From Methanoregulaceae archaeon UBA467 (GTDB taxonomy: Archaea > Halobacteriota > Methanomicrobia > Methanomicrobiales > Methanospirillaceae): a stretch of 64,000 nucleotides of DNA. Position 1 is the first letter of the stretch. Each line of letters begins with the position of its first letter. Positions 33,649 to 42,185 of this stretch are shown here, one piece after another. Where the stretch lies: positions 1-64,000 of the forward strand of contig DASP01000012.1 in NCBI GenBank assembly GCA_002503825.1, read 5' to 3'. The position numbers and the translations under genes were made by a program. The notes beneath the pieces are model-generated. The model was not told where the DNA came from. It did not search any database and saw only the letters and a list, made by a program, of their open reading frames with translations.

Positions 33649-33665
33649 ATGAGCCGGAGGCTCAT
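33649..33665. repeat. Short perfect hairpin
   Basis: ATGAGCC (33649-33655) and GGCTCAT (33659-33665) pair over a GGA loop. It stands directly before the conserved intergenic element starting near 33673 and has no T-tract after it, so it is not a plain terminator. Confidence 0.4.
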
Positions 33666-33672
33666 AGCGCGC

Positions 33673-33870
33673 TTTGTTGAAATACTCAATCCGGTAAAAC
33701 ATAATCAATCCATTTCTCTGGCAGGAGGAATTGCACCCATCCCTGCCCCGCCCCGCTACGGTATGGTCTGCAGTCAGGGTTGAGTGGGATTCTGTTATTT
33801 TTTAATCCCTGAGCACGGTTCCCATCGCATTGTGAGGATGCACACATACGGCAGGGCATCAGCCGCGGGA
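33673..33870 (+). other. Conserved intergenic element, copy A
   Basis: A stretch of about 190 bp aligns with 46230-46425. The best core (33711-33808, around GGCAGGAGGA, TTGCACCC and CAGGGTTGA) is roughly 75% identical by eye. After a variable spacer the blocks ATTGTG, GCACACATACG and GGGCATCAGCC recur in the same order. There is no intact gene. An in-frame ending GGxAPxPAPxR...QG-stop is shared, but the second block shifts frame between copies, so an RNA element, a mobile-element remnant or a decayed gene are all open. The remaining parts of the 33440-34168 gap (33440-33648 and 33871-34168) show no convincing gene. Confidence 0.5.
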
Positions 33871-34168
33871 CTGTAGCGAAATAGGAATAATGAGAGCAGG
33901 GAAGGGTTAAACAGAGCGGAAAAACAAATTTTCCGACTGTATTATGAGGTCATAGTCAGACCCCCGGCGGATCGTTTTTCCGGAAGTGACGATGTTCATT
34001 TGCGTGCGGGGTGCCGGAGTAATAGTTACAGAATTATACAAGGGAGTACGCGTATCTTAACCCTGAAGGATAGCGGAGCGGAACATAAAATTACTTTATG
34101 ATACGTGCTTTCCGGAAAATCCATACATGAAATAATAATGGCAGTGCCTGTTACAAAAAAAAGTGTGA

Positions 34169-34684
34169 TTACCCTGTGACCACGAAGTGCATGGTGTAGG
34201 TAGTATCACTGTCGGTCACCGGCTCCCACGGGCGGTGGTAGACTGCTGAAAAGGTCTGGTTCCCGGGGGCGACTGCCTTGACAACCCATTCATGCATACC
34301 GCCTGCGCCAGGCATCTGGGTTTCGGGGGCGATATAGGTATCATTGACAATCTCCAGTCCTGACGAGACTGTTGCATTCCACATATATCCGGTCGTCGGG
34401 TTCTCCCTGAGATCAATATCAGTCGTTGTGTTCAGGGCCATTGTGATCGGGCCTTCTTCGTCAGTTCTCTTCTGGATTACTGCAATTTCTTCAGAAAATG
34501 AGAGTTCCTGTGCAGGGGTCTCATTGACTACGGGCGCGGGAGTCGTGACTGTCTCTGCCTGAGTTGCAGTAGGCGTTGCAGTGGCGGTTTCTGTCTGCTG
34601 TGTCTCCTGTGGCGTACTGGTACAGCCTGTTATCAGGACCAGTGCGACGAGGAGAATAAAAAATCCTGTAATTACTCTCTTCAT
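34169..34684 (-). CDS. Chagasin-like cysteine-protease inhibitor lipoprotein
   Basis: 171 residues from ATG 34684. The signal sequence ends LVLITGC, a lipobox, so the protein is probably lipid-anchored; a Thr/Pro linker (TATATPTATQAETVTTPAP) follows. The C-terminal 110 residues show the three chagasin (I42) loops: NPTTGYMW, a Gly-rich GAGGMHEW region and YHRPWEP, in the right order and spacing. Such inhibitors block papain-family proteases. The open frame continues upstream to 34957, but the signal peptide defines the start. No protease gene is near. Divergent from the substrate-binding gene at 35014. Confidence 0.88.
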   Translation of the reverse strand: MKRVITGFFILLVALVLITGCTSTPQETQQTETATATPTATQAETVTTPAPVVNETPAQELSFSEEIAVIQKRTDEEGPITMALNTTTDIDLRENPTTGYMWNATVSSGLEIVNDTYIAPETQMPGAGGMHEWVVKAVAPGNQTFSAVYHRPWEPVTDSDTTYTMHFVVTG

Positions 34685-35013
34685 AAAAAAATGTGAGATG
34701 TTTCTGATATTATACCTGCTGATATATATCCTGGTATCAGGAAATTTCCGCCCGGATTCGTAAACCCGGTTGGTCAGATACCGGATTATCAGGATGATCA
34801 TACTGCCGGTCCGGTATGGAAGCGCCGTACCGTAATTACTCATACCTTGCACATGATGTACCTGAAGGGTGAGATTATATCGTCTTTTTTTATGAAATAG
34901 GCTATTCAACGTAGTGTGAATCGCGGCTGCAATATTATTAATAACCCTGAACAGCATTTCATCATTTATACAGACGCATAATGCGAAGTTTCAAATGCGT
35001 TTATGAGGAATCC

Positions 35014-36063
35014 ATGTCCGGTCCCCCTGGCACACCTGAATCCCGGCCGTCTGAAAATAGATTTCACAGCCCTGCCATCGTCGTTATTGTAGTGGCAGCA
35101 GTTCTTGGTCTTCTTCTCTTTTTTTTGGGGATGCAGGCACCGGTCCTGTACCAGGGAGATATCCAGCCTCTCGTCATTTCAAGCGGGTCACCGGAATACT
35201 CAGCCCTCACCCTTATCGCCGGGCAGAAAGGATTTTTCACAAAATACGGCCTTAATGTCACCATTAAAGACTATCCGACCGGGGTCGATGCAGTCCGGGA
35301 CCTGTTATCCGGAAATTCGGACCTTGCATATGCCACTGAGTATGTCGGCGTTGTATTCCTTGAGAACTCAACAGATTTAAAAATTATCGGAAGCACGGCA
35401 AAAAGCGATGCGATATCCCTTGTTGCACGGAGAGACCATGGAATAATATCGCCAAAGGATCTGCAGGGGAAAACCATTGCAGTACCCGAAGGGACCCAGG
35501 CGGAATTTTACCTCGGCCGTTATCTTGAACTCAACGGGTTAAGCATGTCAGATGTAACCATCCGGTACTATGTCCCGGAAGATCTGGAAAAGAGCATTAT
35601 TACCGGTGAATCCGATGCTGCGATCATCTGGCAGCCCCATGTCTTTTTCATTGAGCAACAGCTTAAAGAAAATGGCTCGACGTGGCCTGCCCAGGGAGGA
35701 CAGCTCTTTTACTGGGTCACCTATACGAGGGACGACGTCATCCGGCAGAAGCCTGAACTGCTGGCGAGGTACTTCCAGGCACTTTCCGATGCCGGACAAT
35801 ACCTCGTGCAAAATGATGCCGGTGCACAGGCCGCTGTCAGGCAGCAACTGAATTCATCTGACGAATATTTCGATATAATATGGGAGAAGACCCTGTTCTC
35901 ACTCTCGCTTGACCAGAGTATGATCATTGTAATGGAAGACGAGGCACGCTGGCGGATTAAAAATAATTACACCGGTGCAGGAGTGATCCCCAATTACATC
36001 GATTCTGTCAGTACTGGCAGCCTGCGCAATGCCAGCCCGGAATCAGTGAATATTATCGAATGA
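35014..36063 (+). CDS. Membrane-anchored substrate-binding protein (NMT1/SsuA-like)
   Basis: About 349 residues from ATG 35014, with GAGGA four bases upstream; ATG 34981 lies in frame above it. One N-terminal membrane helix (PAIVVIVVAAVLGLLLFFLGM), then a type-2 periplasmic binding fold of the NMT1/THI5 (taurine/nitrate/HMP) type: LVISSGSPEYSALTLIAGQKGFF, YGLNVTIKDYPTG, SGNSDLAYATEYVG and LQGKTIAVPEGTQAEFYLGRYL. No ABC permease or ATPase gene is nearby. Only 9 bp separate it from the HAMP/PAS sensor gene, so it may present a ligand to that sensor and not to a transporter. The 28-residue N-terminal cytoplasmic stretch is Pro/Ser rich. Confidence 0.85.
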   Translation: MSGPPGTPESRPSENRFHSPAIVVIVVAAVLGLLLFFLGMQAPVLYQGDIQPLVISSGSPEYSALTLIAGQKGFFTKYGLNVTIKDYPTGVDAVRDLLSGNSDLAYATEYVGVVFLENSTDLKIIGSTAKSDAISLVARRDHGIISPKDLQGKTIAVPEGTQAEFYLGRYLELNGLSMSDVTIRYYVPEDLEKSIITGESDAAIIWQPHVFFIEQQLKENGSTWPAQGGQLFYWVTYTRDDVIRQKPELLARYFQALSDAGQYLVQNDAGAQAAVRQQLNSSDEYFDIIWEKTLFSLSLDQSMIIVMEDEARWRIKNNYTGAGVIPNYIDSVSTGSLRNASPESVNIIE

Positions 36064-36072
36064 GGCACAGTC

Positions 36073-38241
36073 ATGAAGCTCCGTTTACAATTCAGTCTCC
36101 TTGTGGCAATCTTCTGCATAATAATTGTGCTCGCAGGAGTATCTGTTTCGATAACCAGCCAGAAGGTCGGCAGGATTACGGAGCAGGAGCATCTCGCGAA
36201 TTCTATTGTAACCGGTGCGTATGAGCTGAGTTATTTATCAACAGATTACCTGATTCACCCGGGTGAGGACCGTCAGGGCCTGCAATGGGAATCACGGTAC
36301 AATTCGCTTTCAGATGACATCTCCCGCCTCGAGGTGAACACGCCTGAAGAAGAGGCCCTGGTCCGCCGGATCCGGGGGAACCTGATCCTTTTGCACGAGG
36401 TCTTCACCCAGTCGGTTGAGACCATCGATGCCGCACGTGCTGTACCGGGAGAACAGGTTGACACCGGGCTGGTCCAGGTCATATGGAGCCGGGTAATTGT
36501 ACAGAACCAGGGAATGATATTTGATGCGTCACAGCTCTCACGGCTGCTGCATGATGAGGGCGAGCAGTGGCAACAGGTCAATACCCTCATTATTCTTGTG
36601 CTGATGGGCTCAATCCTGGTTATTTTTCTTGTCACGTACCTTTTTATCAGCCGGCGAATCCTCGGAGCGATCTCGTCCCTGCAGGAAGGAATCCGTGTCA
36701 TCGGTTCGGGAAATCTTGATTATGTCATTGAGAAGAGAGGAGATGACGAAATAGATAATCTGGCAGATGATTTTAACGCGATGGCATCCAGCCTGAAGCA
36801 GGTGACTGCGTCAAAGCAGGAGCTGGAAGAGGAGATTAACCGGCGTAAGGCGTTCGAGCTGGCACAAAAAGAGAGTGAAATCCGCTTTTCCGAACTCTTT
36901 GACACTGTGTCGAGCGGCGTCGCCATCTACGAGGTTAAAAACGACGGGCGTTCGGGGAGCGACTACATTATCAGGGATTTCAATAGATCAGCCCTTGAGA
37001 GTGAAGGGCGTATAAAAGAGGAGGTCATAGGAAAGAGTCTCAGGGACCTGCGCCCGGCTATCGATGAATACGGCCTTATCCCCGTATTTCGCGAGGTCTG
37101 GAAGACCGGAGTGCCCGCATACTACCCGGTCAAAATTTATATCGATGAAAATTTTGCCAATTATTACGAGAACCGGGTGTTCCGGTTGCCGGGAGGGGAG
37201 ATTGTTGCAATTTACAATGACGTGACCGGGCAGAAACGTGCTGAAGATCAAGTGAGAGAAACCAAGGAGTATCTTGAAAACCTTATACGGAATGCCGGTG
37301 CACCGATAATCACCTGGAACCTGGATTTTAAGATAACAGAGTTTAATCATGCATTTGAGCTCCTTACCGGCCTGAAACGGGACGACGTTCTCGGACAGCC
37401 CCTGAATTTCCTCTTTCCCGAAGAGACCTCCGAAACCTCCATGGATATGATCCGGTGGACCGCACGGGGTGGTCAGTGGAATGCGGTGGAAATTCCGATA
37501 CGGGGCGTATCAGGCGATACCAGGATTGTGCTCTGGAACTCCACGGCTCTTAAAAACAATGAAGGTGCAACCATTGCTATTCTTGCACAGGGACAGGATA
37601 TCACCGATCGAAAAACAGCAGAAGAGGCGCTCCAGAAAAGCGAGCAGACCTACCGGAACCTCGTTGAACATATTTCGGATGTTCTCTTCACTCTCGGTCC
37701 TGATTATACCTTCATCTATATCAGCCCGGTCGTGAAGATATTCGGATTCACGCAGGATGAAGTGAAAGGGAGATCACTTGGGGACTTCATTGTCGGGGAA
37801 GATGCACCAGGTGTAATGGCAGCAGCCGGGGAAGTCCTTTCAGGCAATGATATTGAACTCGAATTCCGGATCAGGAACTTCAAGGGGAATATTTTTTATG
37901 TTCATGTATCAGCACGTCCCGAATGGAAAGATAAAAAAGTGGCCGGTATTGCCGGCATCATGAAAGATATCACCAGTAAAAAGGACCTTGAACGCCTGAA
38001 GGTTGAAGCGCTGCAAAAGATTGAAGAGAATCTCATACAGATGGCCGCATTAAATGACCAGATCAGAAACCCGCTGGCAGTCATCATGGGCGCAGCCGAC
38101 ATGGCGGGCGGACCGACCGGAGAGGCCATTATCAGGCAGGTTAGGGAGATCGACTCAATGATCAATGAACTCGACCGTAAATGGGTCGAATCTGCTAAAG
38201 TCCGTGAATTTCTTAAAAAATATTATGGTGTTGAGGGGTAA
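36073..38241 (+). CDS. HAMP/PAS sensor ending in a kinase-like domain without His or ATPase
   Basis: 722 residues. Membrane helix (7-29), roughly 150-residue extracytoplasmic helical sensing region, second membrane helix (LIILVLMGSILVIFLVTYLFI), HAMP (GSGNLDYVIEKRGDDEIDNLADDF), then three PAS modules. The C-terminal 75 residues run MAALNDQIRNPLAVIMGAAD to WVESAKVREFLKKYYG. That part aligns with the H-box of histidine kinases (SHELRTPL type), but the His is Asp and nothing like an ATPase domain follows. It therefore cannot be a normal kinase. The same tail occurs at 42186-44684 and 54163-56202. Follows the substrate-binding gene by 9 bp, suggesting a two-gene sensory unit. Confidence 0.88.
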   Translation: MKLRLQFSLLVAIFCIIIVLAGVSVSITSQKVGRITEQEHLANSIVTGAYELSYLSTDYLIHPGEDRQGLQWESRYNSLSDDISRLEVNTPEEEALVRRIRGNLILLHEVFTQSVETIDAARAVPGEQVDTGLVQVIWSRVIVQNQGMIFDASQLSRLLHDEGEQWQQVNTLIILVLMGSILVIFLVTYLFISRRILGAISSLQEGIRVIGSGNLDYVIEKRGDDEIDNLADDFNAMASSLKQVTASKQELEEEINRRKAFELAQKESEIRFSELFDTVSSGVAIYEVKNDGRSGSDYIIRDFNRSALESEGRIKEEVIGKSLRDLRPAIDEYGLIPVFREVWKTGVPAYYPVKIYIDENFANYYENRVFRLPGGEIVAIYNDVTGQKRAEDQVRETKEYLENLIRNAGAPIITWNLDFKITEFNHAFELLTGLKRDDVLGQPLNFLFPEETSETSMDMIRWTARGGQWNAVEIPIRGVSGDTRIVLWNSTALKNNEGATIAILAQGQDITDRKTAEEALQKSEQTYRNLVEHISDVLFTLGPDYTFIYISPVVKIFGFTQDEVKGRSLGDFIVGEDAPGVMAAAGEVLSGNDIELEFRIRNFKGNIFYVHVSARPEWKDKKVAGIAGIMKDITSKKDLERLKVEALQKIEENLIQMAALNDQIRNPLAVIMGAADMAGGPTGEAIIRQVREIDSMINELDRKWVESAKVREFLKKYYGVEG

Positions 38242-38244
38242 GGA

Positions 38245-38418
38245 ATGGCCATAATGATGATCACAGATCAAATCCGGGCTCTCCTGCAGAACGAAAGGGT
38301 ATTACCGGGGATGATCGCATTCGAAAGGGTCCGGATCCCGGGGCAAATAAAGAGATCCACACGAATCCTCTCCTGCCCGTCCACCATGACAGGGTCCTGT
38401 AACAGATTCGTAATATAA
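38245..38418 (+). CDS. Possible small protein after the HAMP/PAS sensor
   Basis: A 57-codon frame starting four bases after the sensor stop, with GAGGGG in the sensor's last codons placed about seven bases upstream of the ATG. The peptide begins MAIMMITDQIRALLQNERVL and ends CNRFVI; no family is recognised. A longer reverse frame (38753 to 38268) covers the same DNA and looks no better. The rest of 38242-38790 contains no convincing gene; it has GC-rich inverted stretches near 38730-38775. Confidence 0.25.
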   Translation: MAIMMITDQIRALLQNERVLPGMIAFERVRIPGQIKRSTRILSCPSTMTGSCNRFVI

Positions 38419-38790
38419 TGGAGAATCCGGATCAATTCACTGCACAAAGACTGTCCCGGAAGCAATTGTAATGTGGAACCCGGTACGGTCCGGGAGACCG
38501 GCTCCCGTATATCAGGAGTAAGGAACAGTTTATCCTGACCCGGATCCGTTGCAGGACAAAAAGAAGAGCACCCGCTTTGCTTTAAAAAAAAAATTTCATA
38601 ATCCATTGTGCTGCTATCCCTCATTTTGCTGAATACACCGTCGCAACAATTATCCCTCCGCACCATTAAAAAGAACATAATCGATGATCTGCGTATGTTT
38701 TGATTTGTATCCTGACAGTTCTCCTGAGAGGCCGGACAACCGGCCGGCGACATCAGGAGCGTGGCGTGCTGGCCGGGAGTCGCTCATATC

Positions 38791-41700
38791 ATGAAAAACA
38801 GCATTCAGGACCAGTTGAAGCCTGATTTCTGCCACGCCGGACAGGTTATTATCGCTGTCGTTCTCCTGACAGCATTATACTTCATCAGTCTCAATAACTA
38901 TCTCTTCTTTCACAGCATCGTCGAACTTGCCGGAATCGCAGTTGCCTATGCTATCTTTATTATCGTCTGGAATACCCGGAAAACAATAACAAATACATTC
39001 TTTCTCATTGTGGGAATTTCATTCCTTTTCACCGGAACCATCGACCTTATCCATACCCTTGCCTACAGGGGTATGGGTGTTTTTCCCGGAACGACCGCGG
39101 ATCTTGCCACCCAGCTCTGGATAGCTGCCCGGTACTTCCAGAGCATTACATTCCTTGTCGCAGCACTCTTTATCGGGCGGTCTATTACAAAGAACCGCAC
39201 TTTGGATACAGGAATAATCGTTGCAGCCTGTACCGCAGCAAGCGGGGCCCTCCTTGCAGGCATAATGGTCTGGCACATCTTCCCCTCATGTTTCATTGAT
39301 GGAAGCGGGCTGACCCCGTTCAAGATCATCAGCGAGTATATCATCTCGCTCATACTCATTGCAACAGCCGTCATTATCTTTTACAAACGACAATTCTTTG
39401 AGCGTGAAGTCTGGCATTACCTGATCGCAGCCCAGATTTTCCTTATCCTCGGCGAACTGGCATTCACCTCGTATATCAGCGTGTACGGCTTTACAAACAT
39501 GCTTGGCCATCTCTTCAGGCTCATCTCGGTCTACCTGTTCTACCGTGCATTCGTCGTCGTCGGGCTTACCAGGCCATTTGACCTTCTCTTCCGCGAACTC
39601 AGGCAGAAAACCGAATCACTTCAGGAAAGTGAAGAACGCTTCAGGCGTGTCTTCGAAACGCTGCCTATCGGCCTGTGGCTTGCCGACAAAAATGGCACAT
39701 TCCTGATGGGGAACCCTGCCGGGCAGAAGATCTGGGGTGAAGAACACCTGGTCGGACGCGAGGAATACGGTATCTTCAGGGCATGGCGCCTGCCTTCTCA
39801 TGAACCGGTCGCACCCGGGGACTGGGCACTCGGATATGCGGTCAGCGAGGGGCGTGAGACAAACGCCGAACTGTTGGAGATCGAAGCATTCGACGGTACA
39901 CATAAATTCATCCTGAACTGGGCAGCACCTGTGAAGAACGAGGCCGGAGAGATAACAGGGGCATTTGTTATCAACCAGGATATCACCGAACGCAGGCGTT
40001 TCGAAGAAGCATTACAATCTGAAAAAGACCTGTGGCAGAAAACCTTCGACAGCATCCCGGACCTGATTGCAATAATCGATAAAGATCACAGAATAGTGAG
40101 GATCAACAAGGCAATGGCCGACCGGCAGGGAATACGCCCTGAAGACGCACGGGGATCATTCTGCTACAAGGGAGTTCACGGGACGTCTGAACCGCCGCTT
40201 TACTGCCCTCACATGAAGCTTCTCCGGGATGGAAAGGTCCATACTGCGGATGTCAGTCTCCCGCTGTTTCAGGGGGAGTTCCAGATCACGGTCTCACCAT
40301 TGTTCAACGCTGACGGGTCTATATTCGGCTCGGTTCATGTTGTTCATGATATCACCGATCGTATACAGGCACAGGACCAGCTCCAGTTTGCAAATACGGT
40401 CCTGTCTACCCAGATAGAGTCATCCCCCGATGCAATTCTGGTTGTAGATGAAGCAGGTAAAATAATTTTATATAACCGGCAGTTTATCCGCCTGTGGGCC
40501 ATACCGCCAGAGATAATTGCTTTACAGTCAGATGAGCGTGCGTTGCAGTGGGTGCTTGACAAATTAGCAGATCCGGACGGGTTCCTTGCCGGGGTGCAGC
40601 ACCTCTACCGCCACAGAGACGAAAAAAGCAGGGATGAGGTTGTACTCAGGGACGGGCGGATTCTCGACCGCTATTCCGCTCCGATGTCCGGGACCGACGG
40701 GAAATATTATGGACGGCTCTGGACATTCCGGGATATTTCCGGGCGAAAGCGTGTCGAACGCGAACTTCACCTCCTTGCAGCAGATCTCAGGAGTATCATC
40801 AATAACGCTCCGGCAATGATCTGGTACAAAGATACACAAAATAATTTCGTCCGGGCCAATCCGGCTGCTGCACATGCATTCGGTTTGGCTATCAATGAGA
40901 TCGAGGGAAAAAGCGCCTATGACCTCTTCCCTGATATGGCAGAGAAATATTACCAGGACGATCTCGAAGTTATCCATTCCGGAACACCCAAAATCAATAT
41001 CATTGAACAGATGCAGATAGCAAGCGGAAAGACCCTCTGGGTACAGACTGATAAGATACCCCTTAAGGATGATCACGGCGAAGTCACGGGAGTGCTCGTC
41101 TTTGTGGTGGACATCACCGAACGAAAACGTACAGAGGATGCACTGGAGCTTGCCAGTAAAAAATTGAATCTCCTGTCGAGTATCACCCGCCACGATATTC
41201 TCAACCAGCTGATGGTGCTTCTCGGGAACCTCGAAATGGTATATGACGATGTCACAGGTCCAGAAGATCGTGAATTTATTGAGCACAGCATGATGGCGGC
41301 AAAAACAATCCAGCGCCAGATAGAATTTACCCGGGAATACCAGGAACTCGGCGTGAAAGCACCGGTATGGCTGAACGTCCACACCTGTATCAGGCAGGCG
41401 ATGGCGAGCCTTCCACTGCGTGATATCAGGGTTTCAACTGACCTCCCCGACCTTGAAGTGTATGCCGACCCGCTCTTTGTGAAGGTATTCTATAACCTTA
41501 CCGATAATGCCCTCCGATACGGTGGCAATCAGATGACCTCTGTTTCGGTCACTGCACACGAGGAAGGTCCGGCCATTGTCATTCTCTTCGAAGATAACGG
41601 GGCCGGTATATCAGAGGAAGACAAGAAAAAATTGTTTACCAAGGGCTTTGGGAAACACACCGGGCTCGGGCTGTTTTTGTCGAGGGAGATCCTCTCTATC

Positions 41701-41802
41701 ACCGGCATTACGATCACCGAGAACGGCATCCCTGGCAAGGGTGCCCGTTTCGAGATCAATGTGCCGAAAGATGGCTACCGTTTTCTCTCTCCCCCTGAGT
41801 AG
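38791..41802 (+). CDS. MASE3/PAS histidine kinase
   Basis: About 1003 residues from ATG 38791; a GTG start at 38761 is also in frame. The N terminus is a MASE3 membrane sensor (about eight helices; GTIDLIHTLAYRGMGVFPG and TQLWIAARYFQSITFLVA are diagnostic). Then come about four PAS modules (ends DITERRRF, DITDRIQA, DISGRKRV, DITERKRT). The dimerisation/phosphotransfer region has the unusual H-box ITRHDILNQL followed by QIEFTREYQELGVKAPVW. The HATPase is complete: NLTDNALRYG, DNGAGI and GKHTGLGLFLS. It is thus a catalytic kinase of the RHDI class. No receiver is fused. It is 0.5 kb downstream of the NDQIRNPL sensor and convergent with the CHASE sensor. Confidence 0.92.
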   Translation: MKNSIQDQLKPDFCHAGQVIIAVVLLTALYFISLNNYLFFHSIVELAGIAVAYAIFIIVWNTRKTITNTFFLIVGISFLFTGTIDLIHTLAYRGMGVFPGTTADLATQLWIAARYFQSITFLVAALFIGRSITKNRTLDTGIIVAACTAASGALLAGIMVWHIFPSCFIDGSGLTPFKIISEYIISLILIATAVIIFYKRQFFEREVWHYLIAAQIFLILGELAFTSYISVYGFTNMLGHLFRLISVYLFYRAFVVVGLTRPFDLLFRELRQKTESLQESEERFRRVFETLPIGLWLADKNGTFLMGNPAGQKIWGEEHLVGREEYGIFRAWRLPSHEPVAPGDWALGYAVSEGRETNAELLEIEAFDGTHKFILNWAAPVKNEAGEITGAFVINQDITERRRFEEALQSEKDLWQKTFDSIPDLIAIIDKDHRIVRINKAMADRQGIRPEDARGSFCYKGVHGTSEPPLYCPHMKLLRDGKVHTADVSLPLFQGEFQITVSPLFNADGSIFGSVHVVHDITDRIQAQDQLQFANTVLSTQIESSPDAILVVDEAGKIILYNRQFIRLWAIPPEIIALQSDERALQWVLDKLADPDGFLAGVQHLYRHRDEKSRDEVVLRDGRILDRYSAPMSGTDGKYYGRLWTFRDISGRKRVERELHLLAADLRSIINNAPAMIWYKDTQNNFVRANPAAAHAFGLAINEIEGKSAYDLFPDMAEKYYQDDLEVIHSGTPKINIIEQMQIASGKTLWVQTDKIPLKDDHGEVTGVLVFVVDITERKRTEDALELASKKLNLLSSITRHDILNQLMVLLGNLEMVYDDVTGPEDREFIEHSMMAAKTIQRQIEFTREYQELGVKAPVWLNVHTCIRQAMASLPLRDIRVSTDLPDLEVYADPLFVKVFYNLTDNALRYGGNQMTSVSVTAHEEGPAIVILFEDNGAGISEEDKKKLFTKGFGKHTGLGLFLSREILSITGITITENGIPGKGARFEINVPKDGYRFLSPPE

Positions 41803-41953
41803 ATTTGAATTTGTATGTTGTCTGGCTGGATCACCGCTTTGTGCCGGAACAGGATCGAAAAAATGTGAGAGAATACAGAAATCCGGCCATTCAACAAAAC
41901 GCATGCAGATTACTCTCCCGGGATGCTGAGATACACAGAACACGCTGATTTCC

Positions 41954-41975
41954 ACGTAAAATTGATTTTTTACGT
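41954..41975. terminator. Hairpin in the convergent gap after the MASE3 kinase
   Basis: ACGTAAAA (41954-41961) and TTTTACGT (41968-41975) pair perfectly over a 6-nt loop, between the stops of the MASE3 kinase and the CHASE sensor. A/T-rich tracts lie on the far side (41991-42004). It could end transcripts from either side. The rest of the 41803-42185 gap shows no gene. Confidence 0.4.
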
Positions 41976-42185
41976 CTGTCCTCTGAAAATCAAAAAAAAA
42001 TAAATTATCGCAGCCTTTCATAAGGACACGACGTAAAAATTGTCTTCGCTCCTTTGTAAATGGTTGAATAACAAACTGTTGTTTGCAGGGTTATCCGGAA
42101 TAAGTCCCTGATACCCTTTCCGGGGGTCATCGAAGGGGATGCACATGTGAAATCCGTTCCCTGTCTGCAATGCCCCATGCAGGTA

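Noticed and set aside
38268..38753. 161-codon reverse frame between the HAMP/PAS sensor and the MASE3 kinase
   Set aside because: Composition is not protein-like (many Cys/Arg/Pro), there is no ribosome site and no recognisable motif.
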